A stretch of 7,060 bases of DNA. Source: Akkermansia muciniphila. GTDB taxonomy: Bacteria; Verrucomicrobiota; Verrucomicrobiia; Verrucomicrobiales; V1-33. Below, piece by piece: positions 1 through 5,857 of the stretch. A model generated the notes under the pieces. It was not told the origin of the DNA and did not search any database. It saw only the letters and a program-made list of their open reading frames with translations. Position 1 is the first letter of the stretch. Each line of letters opens with the position of its first letter. The translations under genes were made by a program, and so were the position numbers. The stretch is taken from the NCBI GenBank assembly GCA_943331195.2, contig CALQKQ020000194.1:1-7060 (forward strand), read 5' to 3'.

Positions 1-908
1 GCTTTGACGCCGAAGCGGGCGCCGAGGAGGCGGTCGAGGGCGGTGGGGCTCCCGCCGCGCTGGAGGTGGCCGAGGGTGCAGGAGCGGGTTTCTTTGCCGG
101 TCATTTCGGCGATGCGGGAGGCGACGTAGTCGCCGATGCCGCCGAGGCGGTGTTCGGAGGAGTTATTTTTTTCGCGGGTCATGGCGTCGCCGCCGGGGAG
201 GTGGGCGCCTTCGGCGACGACGACCATGGTGCTGTGGAGGCCTTGGGCTTCGCGTTGGCGGATGGCGGCGGCGACGTTTTCGAAGGTGAATTCGATTTCG
301 GGGATGAGGATGACGTGGGCACCGCCGGCGATGCCGCCCCAGAGGGCGATCCAGCCGGCGTTGCGGCCCATGACTTCGACGACCATGACGCGTTTGTGGC
401 TATCGGCGGTGGTGTGGAGTCGATCGAGGGCGTCGACGACGGTGCTGACGGCGGAGTCGAAGCCGAACGTCATGGCGGTGGCGGCGAGGTCGTTGTCGAT
501 GGTTTTGGGGACGCCGACGACGGGGAGGCCGTTGCGCATGAGTTGCATGCCGGTGGTGAGGGATCCGTCGCCGCCGACGACGATGAGGGCGCGGATTTCG
601 AGGAGTTTGAGGGTGGCTTTGGCCTTGTCGATGATGTCTTGGGGGATTTCGGCGACGTTGCCTTCGCCGACTTTGGCGGCGAAGTGGCCTTTGTTGGTGG
701 TGCCGAGGATGGTGCCGCCTTGTTTGAGGATGCCGGCCATGCGTTCTGGCTCGAGCATCATGTAGTCGCCGGGAGGGAGGAGGCCTTCGAAACCGTCGCG
801 GAAGCCGACGACTTCCCAACCGAGTTTGGCGGCGGCGCCGACGACGCCGTAGATGACTGCGTTGAGTCCTGGGCAGTCGCCCCCGCTATTTAGAATACCG
901 ATTCTCAT
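1..908 (-). CDS. pfkA: 6-phosphofructokinase, N-terminal 302 codons (3' end beyond window)
   Basis: This is a phosphofructokinase of the PfkA superfamily, which phosphorylates fructose 6-phosphate to fructose 1,6-bisphosphate in cytoplasmic glycolysis. The ATG at 908 opens MRIGILNSGGDCPGLNAVI, the family's N-terminal nucleotide-binding loop. Further on come GGDGS (112-116), PKTIDND (134-140, with D138 matching the catalytic Asp127 of E. coli), SHKRVMVVEVMGR (170-182, sugar-phosphate contacts), VAEGA (231-235) and GHLQRGGSP (280-288). The donor-site pair is Gly115 and Lys135. Classical ATP enzymes have Gly/Gly and classical pyrophosphate enzymes Asp/Lys, so this is the mixed Gly/Lys type, for which ATP use is the better guess. 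By the GHLQRGGSP motif it runs about 30 residues longer than E. coli PfkA. It lies 54 bp downstream of the carboxypeptidase gene and is probably co-transcribed with it. There is no Shine-Dalgarno sequence before the ATG. Family assignment is very secure; donor specificity is not. Confidence 0.96.
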   Translation of the reverse strand, partial: MRIGILNSGGDCPGLNAVIYGVVGAAAKLGWEVVGFRDGFEGLLPPGDYMMLEPERMAGILKQGGTILGTTNKGHFAAKVGEGNVAEIPQDIIDKAKATLKLLEIRALIVVGGDGSLTTGMQLMRNGLPVVGVPKTIDNDLAATAMTFGFDSAVSTVVDALDRLHTTADSHKRVMVVEVMGRNAGWIALWGGIAGGAHVILIPEIEFTFENVAAAIRQREAQGLHSTMVVVAEGAHLPGGDAMTREKNNSSEHRLGGIGDYVASRIAEMTGKETRSCTLGHLQRGGSPTALDRLLGARFGVK

Positions 909-962
909 GAGTGTGTGTAAATGGAGGTAAGGGTGGGAGTTTTGGGAGAAAGAGGGGGGGGC
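909..962. other. Short gap between the carboxypeptidase and pfkA genes
   Basis: This 54-bp spacer separates two minus-strand genes. I see no hairpin followed by a T-run and no convincing promoter, which fits read-through from the carboxypeptidase gene into pfkA. On the coding strand the leader is pyrimidine-rich, reading TTACCTCCATTTACACACAC just before the ATG, with no purine-rich ribosome-binding sequence. Confidence 0.5.
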
Positions 963-2141
963 CTAATAGGGGAGGGGCTGATAGCCGCCGCTGGTGGGGG
1001 GGAAGGCTGGGGCCTGGGGGTAGGCGGGAGGGGCTGGGCGGTAGACGGGGGGTGCCTGAGGATAGGCGGGAGGGGCCTGGGGGTAGGTGGGGGCAGGCAG
1101 GGGAGGGGGAGGGGCTGCGGGGGGGAGGGGGGCTGGGGGAGGGCCGAGGTATTCGGAGGGTTGGCCGGTGGGGCTGCCGGCGGCGCGCCAGTTTTCGTAG
1201 CGGCTCCAGCCTTCGGCGAGGAGGCGGGCGGAGGCGTTGAAGCGGTCGGGGGCGCCGAGGGCGACGACGGTGAGGCGGTGAGGGATGACGAGGGTGCTGC
1301 CGTCGCTGCGTTTGATGACGGTGGCGGGTTTGGGGGCGGTGACGGCGAGGCAGGGTCCGGCGAGGAGGGTGGTGCCGGTTTTGCCGGCGTCGATGCGGTT
1401 TTGGCCGATGATTTCGTTGGTGTTGCGGACGTTGATGGAGAGGGGGGAGCCGTTGCGGAGGAAGGAGATGCGGCGGTTGGCTTGGGAGGTGTAGAAGGTG
1501 AAGCCGGAGATGGTGATGGCGTGGTTGAGGAGGCGGGCGATGTCGGAGGCGCAGGAGTAGCCGGAGGCGTTGGGGAGGTCGAGGCCGTGGGGGTTGGCGA
1601 AGCGGGTTTGGCGGAGGCTGAGGCGGGCGCTGAGGCCGTTCATTTGGGAGACGAAGGCGCTGAGGGGGGTGCCGCCGAGGCCGACGGCGGAGAGTTTGGC
1701 GCCGAAGTGGGTGCCGAGGGTTTCGGCGGCGAAGTTGTCGGAGGCCATCATGGCGGCGTAGAGGGCTTCGCGGACGCTGAGGCCGTCGCCGGGTTGGAGG
1801 CCGAGGGGGCTGGGGACGCCGAGGCCGAGGACGCTGGGCGGGACGGTCATGATGTCGTCGACGCTGGCGGGGGAGCCGCGGAGGTACTCGAGGACGACGA
1901 CGGCGGTGGCGATTTTGGTGAGGCTGGCGACGGGGCGGCGTTGGTCGGCTTGGAAGGAGAGGAGGACGCGGCCGTCGTTGGCGTCGGCGACGACGTAGGA
2001 GGCGATGCCTGGGTAGATGGGGCCGAGGTTGGCGAGGGGGTGGGAGGCGTGGCGACCGTTGGCTTGCAAGGCGGCGCAGCCGGTGAAGAGGGAGGTGGCG
2101 CACAGTCCGGCCAGGAGGCTGAGGAGGAATCGCAAAGTCAT
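963..2141 (-). CDS. D-alanyl-D-alanine carboxypeptidase-like lipoprotein (peptidase S11 family)
   Basis: This is a predicted DD-peptidase of the low-molecular-weight penicillin-binding protein type, which trims the terminal D-Ala from peptidoglycan stem peptides in the periplasm. All three active-site motifs are present in order: SLTK (73-76; nucleophile S73, base K76), SDN (134-136) and KTGT (254-257). ASDNFAAE and ANPHGLD are typical S11 surroundings. I chose the ATG at 2141 because it opens directly into a lipoprotein signal, MTLRFLLSLLAG followed by SLFTGC, with C22 as the likely lipidated residue; Phe at -3 of the lipobox is slightly unusual. The frame stays open to a TTG at 2201, but that would put 20 residues ahead of the signal peptide. 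After the catalytic domain comes a Pro-rich tail (334-392) with four tandem heptads, in place of a recognisable PBP5-like C-terminal domain. The gene is the likely first member of a transcript with pfkA. Which S11 subtype it is cannot be told. Confidence 0.92.
   Translation of the reverse strand: MTLRFLLSLLAGLCATSLFTGCAALQANGRHASHPLANLGPIYPGIASYVVADANDGRVLLSFQADQRRPVASLTKIATAVVVLEYLRGSPASVDDIMTVPPSVLGLGVPSPLGLQPGDGLSVREALYAAMMASDNFAAETLGTHFGAKLSAVGLGGTPLSAFVSQMNGLSARLSLRQTRFANPHGLDLPNASGYSCASDIARLLNHAITISGFTFYTSQANRRISFLRNGSPLSINVRNTNEIIGQNRIDAGKTGTTLLAGPCLAVTAPKPATVIKRSDGSTLVIPHRLTVVALGAPDRFNASARLLAEGWSRYENWRAAGSPTGQPSEYLGPPPAPLPPAAPPPPLPAPTYPQAPPAYPQAPPVYRPAPPAYPQAPAFPPTSGGYQPLPY
1002..1085 (-). 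repeat. Four tandem heptad codon repeats in the Pro-rich tail
   Basis: Residues 353-380 of the carboxypeptidase-like protein are four consecutive 7-residue units: YPQAPPA, YPQAPPV, YRPAPPA and YPQAPAF. Each is encoded by a 21-bp unit, and the units are near-identical at DNA level. The tail is probably extended and could act as a spacer or cell-wall-associated segment; that role is inference. Slipped-strand copy-number change would stay in frame. Confidence 0.85.
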
Positions 2142-2245
2142 AGAGCGGGAGGCCGGGAAGAACAAGAAGGGGCATCTAAGCAGGGCATCCCCCTGGTGCA
2201 ACGTGGAATGTGGAGGCTGGAGGGAGGGGGCGGCATGGGGACGCG
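2142..2245. other. Leader of the carboxypeptidase gene, between it and the upstream terminator
   Basis: This is the non-coding stretch between the terminator of the TPR gene and the ATG at 2141. It should hold the promoter for the carboxypeptidase-pfkA transcript, and a weak candidate is listed separately. I see no riboswitch-like or other structured RNA here. Confidence 0.5.
2173..2201 (-). promoter_or_regulatory. Candidate sigma70-like promoter for the carboxypeptidase gene
   Basis: On the minus strand TTGCAC (2201-2196) is followed after 17 bp by TAGATG (2178-2173). Each hexamer matches the consensus at only 3 of 6 positions, but the spacing is ideal. Transcription would begin near 2166, about 25 nt before the ATG at 2141. 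If real, this rules out the TTG at 2201 as the start codon. Confidence 0.25.
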
Positions 2246-2278
2246 AAAAAGCCCGGCCTTGGGAGGAAGGCCGGGCTT
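2246..2278 (-). terminator. Rho-independent terminator of the TPR gene
   Basis: A perfect 12-bp inverted repeat (AAGCCCGGCCTT at 2249-2260, AAGGCCGGGCTT at 2267-2278) encloses a 6-nt loop. On the minus strand it runs straight into TTTTT (2250-2246). It begins about 18 bp past the TPR stop codon, the normal position for an intrinsic terminator, and separates that gene's transcript from the carboxypeptidase gene. Confidence 0.9.
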
Positions 2279-2296
2279 GAGGCGAGGGAGGGAGGC

Positions 2297-3688
2297 TTAG
2301 TAGGAGCCTTCGACGCGGGCGGCGACGTCGCGGTAGCCGTAGTCGACCTCGTAGATTTGTTTAAAGGCGTCGAGGAATTCTTCTTTGCGGCCCATTTTTT
2401 CGAGGATGTTGCCGAGGACGTAGAGGGTTTCCTTTTTGATGCCGTCCATGGTGGGGATTTCGCCGACGGCTTCTTGGAGTTGGCGCACGCCGAGGTCGAG
2501 CATGTTTTTGGCTTCGTAGCAGCGGGCCAGGGCGAGCATGGCCTTGGTGCGGATGGCGGGGTTATTTTTGGCGCGCTGGAGTTCGGGGATGGCTTCGGTG
2601 GGGTGGCCGGCGTTGAAGAGGTTGGTGCCGAGTTCGAAGCGGAGTTGGGGGTCGGTGGGGTTGCGGTCGACGCGTTCGCGGGCGCTGACGACGAGTTTTT
2701 CGATGCGGGCCTGGTGGAGTTCCTTGAGTTGTTCGCGGGCGGCCTCGGCGGTATCGGCGGTGGGGTCGGCGTCGATGGTGGCCTGGAGCGCGGCGAGGGT
2801 GACTTCGTCGAGGCGGTCCTGGGTTTTGTGGACTTTGGTTTCGAGGGAGGCGTCGCCGTTGCTGATTTGGAGGGCCCACTGGAAGTAGGAGAGGGCGCTG
2901 GCGTAGTCGTCGAGGCGTTCGTAGAGTTCGCCGATGCGGCGGGAGGTATCGACGTTGTTGGGGTCGGCTTCGTATTCGGCGCCGAGGTAGGCGAGTTGCT
3001 CCATCATTTGTTCTTTGGTGGCGCCGATGCGGTTGAGGTCCTCGAGTTGTTTGGCCTTGTCCTTATTTTTGAGGAGGTCGCGGAAATTGCCACCGTCGCC
3101 GCCGTCCCATTTTTGTTTATTCATGGAGAGGCGGGCGTTGGCGTTGGTGACGCCGCGGCGGGCTTCTCCGTCGGAGTTATCGACTTTGAGGATATTGTTG
3201 AAGACGGCGATGGCCTTTTCGGGGTCGTTGATCTGCATGTAGAAGTCCGCAAGCTTGTGCATGTTCTTCATGTTGGAGGGGTGCCCCTTCATGATCATTT
3301 CGAGGCCGAAGGCGGCGGTCTGGGGCATTTTGGCGGCATTGGCGGCCTCGAAGAGCATTTGGTTGGCGGACTGATTGAAGGGGTCGGTGGCGAGGATTTC
3401 CTCGAGGTCGTAGAGGACGCCTTCGGGGTCGGACTGGGCTTTGGACTTCAGCTTCATGACGGCGAGGCTGGAGGTGTCGATGAGTTTTTTCTTGCCGGAG
3501 TGGGCGAGGGCGGCGGCGGTGCGGAGGGTTTTGCGGCCTTCGAGGAAGCTGGGGACTTCCTTGATGATGGGGAGGAGGAGCTGGACGGCGTAGCTGGCGT
3601 TCTGCATTTTCACCGAAGCGGCAGCTTTGTCGAAGAGGCTGCGGTGGGCGGGCGAGAGATCGGAGGGGGAGGTGAGAGCTTCGGACAT
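2297..3688 (-). CDS. Tetratricopeptide-repeat protein of unknown function
   Basis: This encodes a 463-residue soluble protein with no signal peptide or membrane segment, so it is probably cytoplasmic. TPR-like helical hairpins can be recognised at about 141-175 (KLADFYMQINDPEKAIAVFN), 248-279 (RIGELYERLDDYASALSYFQ), 348-376 (FELGTNLFNAGHPTEAIPEL), 381-412 (ALARCYEAKNMLDLGVRQLQ) and 419-449 (LYVLGNILEKMGRKEEFLDA). Between the first two lies a Gly/Lys-rich linker with KWDGGDGGNF (193-202), and 281-345 looks mainly helical and charged. The C-terminus YGYRDVAARVEGSY sits just after the last hairpin. TPR arrays serve as protein-interaction scaffolds; I see no enzymatic motif and cannot name a partner. 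It is transcribed alone, divergently from ompH, and ends in a strong terminator. The ATG at 3688 is the natural start, with a pyrimidine-rich leader and no Shine-Dalgarno sequence. Codon use near the 5' end is less skewed than in pfkA or purB. Confidence 0.9.
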   Translation of the reverse strand: MSEALTSPSDLSPAHRSLFDKAAASVKMQNASYAVQLLLPIIKEVPSFLEGRKTLRTAAALAHSGKKKLIDTSSLAVMKLKSKAQSDPEGVLYDLEEILATDPFNQSANQMLFEAANAAKMPQTAAFGLEMIMKGHPSNMKNMHKLADFYMQINDPEKAIAVFNNILKVDNSDGEARRGVTNANARLSMNKQKWDGGDGGNFRDLLKNKDKAKQLEDLNRIGATKEQMMEQLAYLGAEYEADPNNVDTSRRIGELYERLDDYASALSYFQWALQISNGDASLETKVHKTQDRLDEVTLAALQATIDADPTADTAEAAREQLKELHQARIEKLVVSARERVDRNPTDPQLRFELGTNLFNAGHPTEAIPELQRAKNNPAIRTKAMLALARCYEAKNMLDLGVRQLQEAVGEIPTMDGIKKETLYVLGNILEKMGRKEEFLDAFKQIYEVDYGYRDVAARVEGSY

Positions 3689-3880
3689 GGTTGGGGGTAA
3701 GGGGGAAAGAGGGAAAACAGGGTATTTACCTAAGGGAAAACCGGGGCGGCAACAAACATTTTTTTCTTTAAGTAGCGCGGGGTGGGGCGGCGCATTTCAC
3801 CTTGCGTTGGGAGCGGGCGGCTGCTTTGGTCGGGAAGACCCGCTGTAGCGGACCCTTCATCCTTTGATTGACTCCTTTTT
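3689..3880. other. Divergent intergenic region between the TPR gene and ompH
   Basis: This 192-bp spacer must contain the promoters of both the leftward TPR gene and the rightward ompH-lpxD pair. It includes an AT-rich patch (3750-3772) that stands out in GC-rich DNA, and a small perfect inverted repeat CCGCT-GT-AGCGG (3840-3851) ahead of ompH. A leftward promoter candidate is listed separately. I could not pick a convincing rightward promoter. Confidence 0.6.
3723..3770 (-). promoter_or_regulatory. Candidate sigma70-like promoter with A-rich upstream element for the TPR gene
   Basis: On the minus strand TTGCCG (3752-3747, 4 of 6 matches to consensus) is followed after 18 bp by TAAATA (3728-3723, 3 of 6). 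Just upstream lies an A-rich stretch, TAAAGAAAAAAATG (3770-3757), where an UP element would sit. Transcription would begin near 3716, leaving a leader of roughly 28 nt. The A-tract is what lifts this above chance. Confidence 0.35.
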
Positions 3881-4534
3881 ATGACCACCCGCTCCCTGAT
3901 CCTCGTGGCTTTTGCGGCCGCTGCGTTTTCTTCGGCCACTCCTGCTTCTGCACAGGAGATGAAGGTGGGGATTGTGGACATGAAGCGGGTGTTTCAGGAA
4001 TATTTTAAGACGAAGGATGCGGAGAAGAAGGTGAATGAGGACAAGTCGAAGGCGAAGAAGGAGTTGGATGAGCGGAGCACGAAGTATAAGGATTTGATTG
4101 GGAAGTGGAATGAGATTGAGAAGGTGTTGAAGGACAAGTTGGTGAATGAGGAATTGAAGGCGCAGAAGCAGAAGGAGGCGCAGGAGATCATATCGGAGGC
4201 GCGGGCGCTGGAGCGGGACATGGAAGAATTTCGGCGTCGGCGGGAGACCCAGTTGCAGGAGCAGGTGATGCGGATGCGCAAGGGGCTGCTGGAAGACATC
4301 AAGACGCGGGTGGAAGAGAAGGCGAAGCGGGACAACTACGATTTGGTTTTTGACAAGAGCGGGATGAGCCCGAGCGGGGTGCCGTTTTTGCTGCACAGCA
4401 AGGATGCGGTGGATTTTAGCGGGGATGTGATCACGGAGCTGAACAAGAATGCTCCTCCTGAGTCAGCCGCTCCGGCGGCGGCACCAGCGGCGGCTCCGGC
4501 GGCGCCAGCGGCTCCCGGGAAGAAGGCCAAATAA
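3881..4534 (+). CDS. ompH: OmpH/Skp-family periplasmic chaperone with Ala/Pro-rich tail
   Basis: This encodes a predicted periplasmic chaperone that holds unfolded outer-membrane proteins on the way to the BAM complex. A Sec signal peptide (1-24) ends in PASA before Q25. KVGIVDMKRVFQEYF (28-42) is the characteristic OmpH opening strand and helix. A long charged coiled-coil arm follows (about 44-150, rich in Lys, Glu and Arg), and then the returning strand DNYDLVFDKSG (151-161), which packs on the first strand in Skp-type structures. At 217 residues it is longer than E. coli Skp (about 160), partly because of an Ala/Pro-rich, Lys-ended tail (191-217). It lies 58 bp upstream of lpxD, the usual skp-lpxD pairing, and starts the pair opposite the divergent TPR gene. 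No bamA lies immediately upstream. The ATG at 3881 is fixed by the signal peptide; its leader is T-rich without a Shine-Dalgarno sequence. Apart from the signal-peptide region, codons are overwhelmingly G- or T-ended. Confidence 0.93.
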   Translation: MTTRSLILVAFAAAAFSSATPASAQEMKVGIVDMKRVFQEYFKTKDAEKKVNEDKSKAKKELDERSTKYKDLIGKWNEIEKVLKDKLVNEELKAQKQKEAQEIISEARALERDMEEFRRRRETQLQEQVMRMRKGLLEDIKTRVEEKAKRDNYDLVFDKSGMSPSGVPFLLHSKDAVDFSGDVITELNKNAPPESAAPAAAPAAAPAAPAAPGKKAK

Positions 4535-4592
4535 AGACGAACTGGTGGGCTGCGCTGCGGCTGCCGGCAACTTGAAGCGGACCGCTGTGGAG
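4535..4592. other. Short gap between ompH and lpxD
   Basis: This 58-bp spacer shows no hairpin plus T-run and no clear promoter, so co-transcription of ompH and lpxD is likely. The only purine-rich motif near the lpxD start is GGAG abutting the ATG, too close to serve as a normal ribosome-binding site. Confidence 0.5.
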
Positions 4593-5606
4593 ATGACTTT
4601 AGCTGAACTGGCAGCCCTCGCCGGGGCGGCGGGGCCTCCTGATGGGGAGGCGCTGGTGTTGCGCGGCTTTGCTGGGCTGAAGGAGGCGGGTCCGGGGGAG
4701 TTTAGTTTTTTTGGCAATGAGCGCTATTTGCCGGAGTTGCGGCGCACCCGGGCGAGCGCGGTGTTGGTGCCGCTGGATTTTGCGGAGAGTGTGGCTGGGG
4801 TGGCGCTGGTGCGGGTGGCGAATCCTTCGGCGGCCTTTGCGGAGGTGGTGAAGGCTTTTTTGCCGCCGCCGCGGGTGTTGAGCCCTGGGGTGCATGCGTC
4901 GGCGGTGGTGGATCCCAGCGCGGTGTTGGACCGCAGCAAGGTTTGCATCAAAGCGGGGGCGATTGTGGAGGCGGGGGTGGTGATTGGGGATGGCAGCGAA
5001 ATTGGCGCGGGCTGTTTTGTGGGCGAGGGGAGCCGGATTGGGCGGGATTGCCTGCTGCATCCCAGGGTGACGCTTTATCGCGATACCGTGTTAGGGGATC
5101 GCGTTAGGCTCCATGCGGGGGTGGTGCTGGGAGCGGATGGGTTTGGCTATGAATTTGTCGAGGGGAGGCACTGCAAGATCGATCAGGTGGGGATGGTGCA
5201 GGTGGACGACGACGTTGAGGTGGGGGCGAACACCACGATTGACCGGGCGCGGTTTGGGCGCACCTGGATCCGCGAGGGGGCGAAGATTGATAACCAGGTG
5301 CAGATTGGGCACAACGTGGTGATAGGGCGGCACTGTGTGGTGGTGGCGCAGGTGGGCATTGCTGGGAGCACGCAGGTGGGCGACTACACCGTGATTGCGG
5401 CACAAGCGGGGTTGGCGGGGCACTTGGAGATTGGCCCGCAAGTGGTGATCGGGGCGCGGGCTGGGGTGACGAAATCGCTGGTGGCGAAGGGGCACTACAT
5501 GGGTTTTCCGGCGGCACCGGCGGCGGAGGTGCGCAAGCAATGGGTGCACATCCGCAAGATCGGGGGGCTGCTGCAGCGGGTGGCGTCGTTGGAGAAGCAG
5601 GGCTGA
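4593..5606 (+). CDS. lpxD: UDP-3-O-acyl-glucosamine N-acyltransferase
   Basis: LpxD transfers the second, amide-linked acyl chain from acyl-ACP to UDP-3-O-acyl-glucosamine, the third step of lipid A synthesis, in the cytoplasm. The N-terminal uridine-binding domain is visible in GEFSFFGNERYLPELRRTRA (35-54). From about residue 98 the protein becomes a left-handed beta helix of hexapeptide repeats (for example VIGDGS, EIGAGC, RIGRDC). ADGFGYEF (181-188) and NQVQIGHNVVIG (234-245) are LpxD landmarks, and H240 matches the catalytic His239 of the E. coli enzyme. GHYMGFPAAP (300-309) leads into the C-terminal helix that binds acyl carrier. At 337 residues it is close to E. coli LpxD (341). I chose the ATG at 4593 (MTLAELAALAG) because it aligns with the normal N-terminus; the frame is open further upstream, but that stretch reads an Arg-rich shadow of the ompH tail. 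It follows ompH, as in many Gram-negative genomes, and converges on purB. Confidence 0.95.
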   Translation: MTLAELAALAGAAGPPDGEALVLRGFAGLKEAGPGEFSFFGNERYLPELRRTRASAVLVPLDFAESVAGVALVRVANPSAAFAEVVKAFLPPPRVLSPGVHASAVVDPSAVLDRSKVCIKAGAIVEAGVVIGDGSEIGAGCFVGEGSRIGRDCLLHPRVTLYRDTVLGDRVRLHAGVVLGADGFGYEFVEGRHCKIDQVGMVQVDDDVEVGANTTIDRARFGRTWIREGAKIDNQVQIGHNVVIGRHCVVVAQVGIAGSTQVGDYTVIAAQAGLAGHLEIGPQVVIGARAGVTKSLVAKGHYMGFPAAPAAEVRKQWVHIRKIGGLLQRVASLEKQG

Positions 5607-5679
5607 GGTGGGATTTTTATCTTAAACTTCCTGAATTCCTTTTGGTTAAGGGATGCCGCGGGATGCCGAGGGAAGCTGT

Positions 5680-5704
5680 CGGAAATTACCTGGTAAAAAG
5701 CGCG
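5680..5704. repeat. 25-bp direct repeat with palindromic core, copy 1
   Basis: Positions 5680-5704 match 5815-5839 base for base. The match stretches two bases further left if one T/C mismatch is allowed. The core TTACC-T-GGTAA (5687-5697) is a perfect 5-bp inverted repeat around one base, in an A-rich setting followed by GCGCG. Possible identities are a protein-binding site or a member of a dispersed intergenic repeat family. Confidence 0.85.
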
Positions 5705-5814
5705 GGCCGATGGCGGCAGCACGAGCGATCGCGCCGCGCCATGGAGGGGCTTCCTGTCCCCATCGGGGCCGCGCCCGGTGCTTTGCTGGCGAAGGGCGGG
5801 CGGTCAGGGTTTGC

Positions 5815-5839
5815 CGGAAATTACCTGGTAAAAAGCGCG
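5815..5839. repeat. 25-bp direct repeat with palindromic core, copy 2
   Basis: This is the second exact copy, starting 135 bp after the first and ending 18 bp before the purB stop codon. The 110 bp between the copies is GC-rich and unrelated to the repeat. The core TTACC-T-GGTAA lies at 5822-5832. Read on the minus strand, the repeat places CGCGC followed by TTTTT just after purB, but I see no stable stem beside it, so I do not call it a terminator. Confidence 0.85.
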
Positions 5840-5857
5840 ACTCGGGGACTCGGGGGT

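Larger units (their letters stand above)
5607..5857. other. Convergent intergenic region between lpxD and purB
   Basis: This 251-bp spacer lies between two 3' ends. It holds two exact 25-bp repeat copies 135 bp apart, a 9-bp direct repeat GGGATGCCG at 5650-5658 and 5660-5668, and a tandem ACTCGGGG duplication at 5840-5855 just past the purB stop. I found no textbook Rho-independent terminator for either gene. An open frame crosses the region but resembles no known protein and starts outside any gene context, so I do not call it. Confidence 0.7.

Noticed and set aside
66..893. Long plus-strand open frame opposite pfkA
   Set aside because: It reads as a low-complexity Gly/Ala/Asp/Glu/Val protein, which is what the C-ended codons of pfkA give when read antisense. 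The opposite strand encodes an unmistakable phosphofructokinase.
921..2300. Plus-strand open frame of 459 codons opposite the carboxypeptidase gene
   Set aside because: It has an extreme Gly/Glu/Ala/Val composition with no recognisable motif, and runs across the terminator hairpin. It is an antisense shadow of a gene with all three active-site motifs.
2210..3700. Plus-strand open frame of 496 codons opposite the TPR gene
   Set aside because: It has repetitive Gly/Val/Phe/Glu composition and no domain, and mirrors the TPR gene almost exactly. It is a codon-bias artefact.
3721..3735. TTACCT motif resembling the core of the 25-bp repeat
   Set aside because: Only six bases are shared with the repeat core and the rest diverges, so chance is the simpler explanation.
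3730..3981. Minus-strand open frame of 83 codons between the TPR gene and ompH
   Set aside because: It runs antisense through the ompH signal peptide and the divergent promoter region, and shows no recognisable family or start context.
4449..4592. Upstream extension of lpxD from an ATG inside ompH
   Set aside because: The extra 48 residues are an Arg-rich shadow of the ompH Ala/Pro tail, and LpxD aligns normally from the ATG at 4593.
5680..5839. Possible CRISPR array
   Set aside because: There are only two repeat copies with a 110-bp spacer, far longer than CRISPR spacers, and no cas gene nearby.
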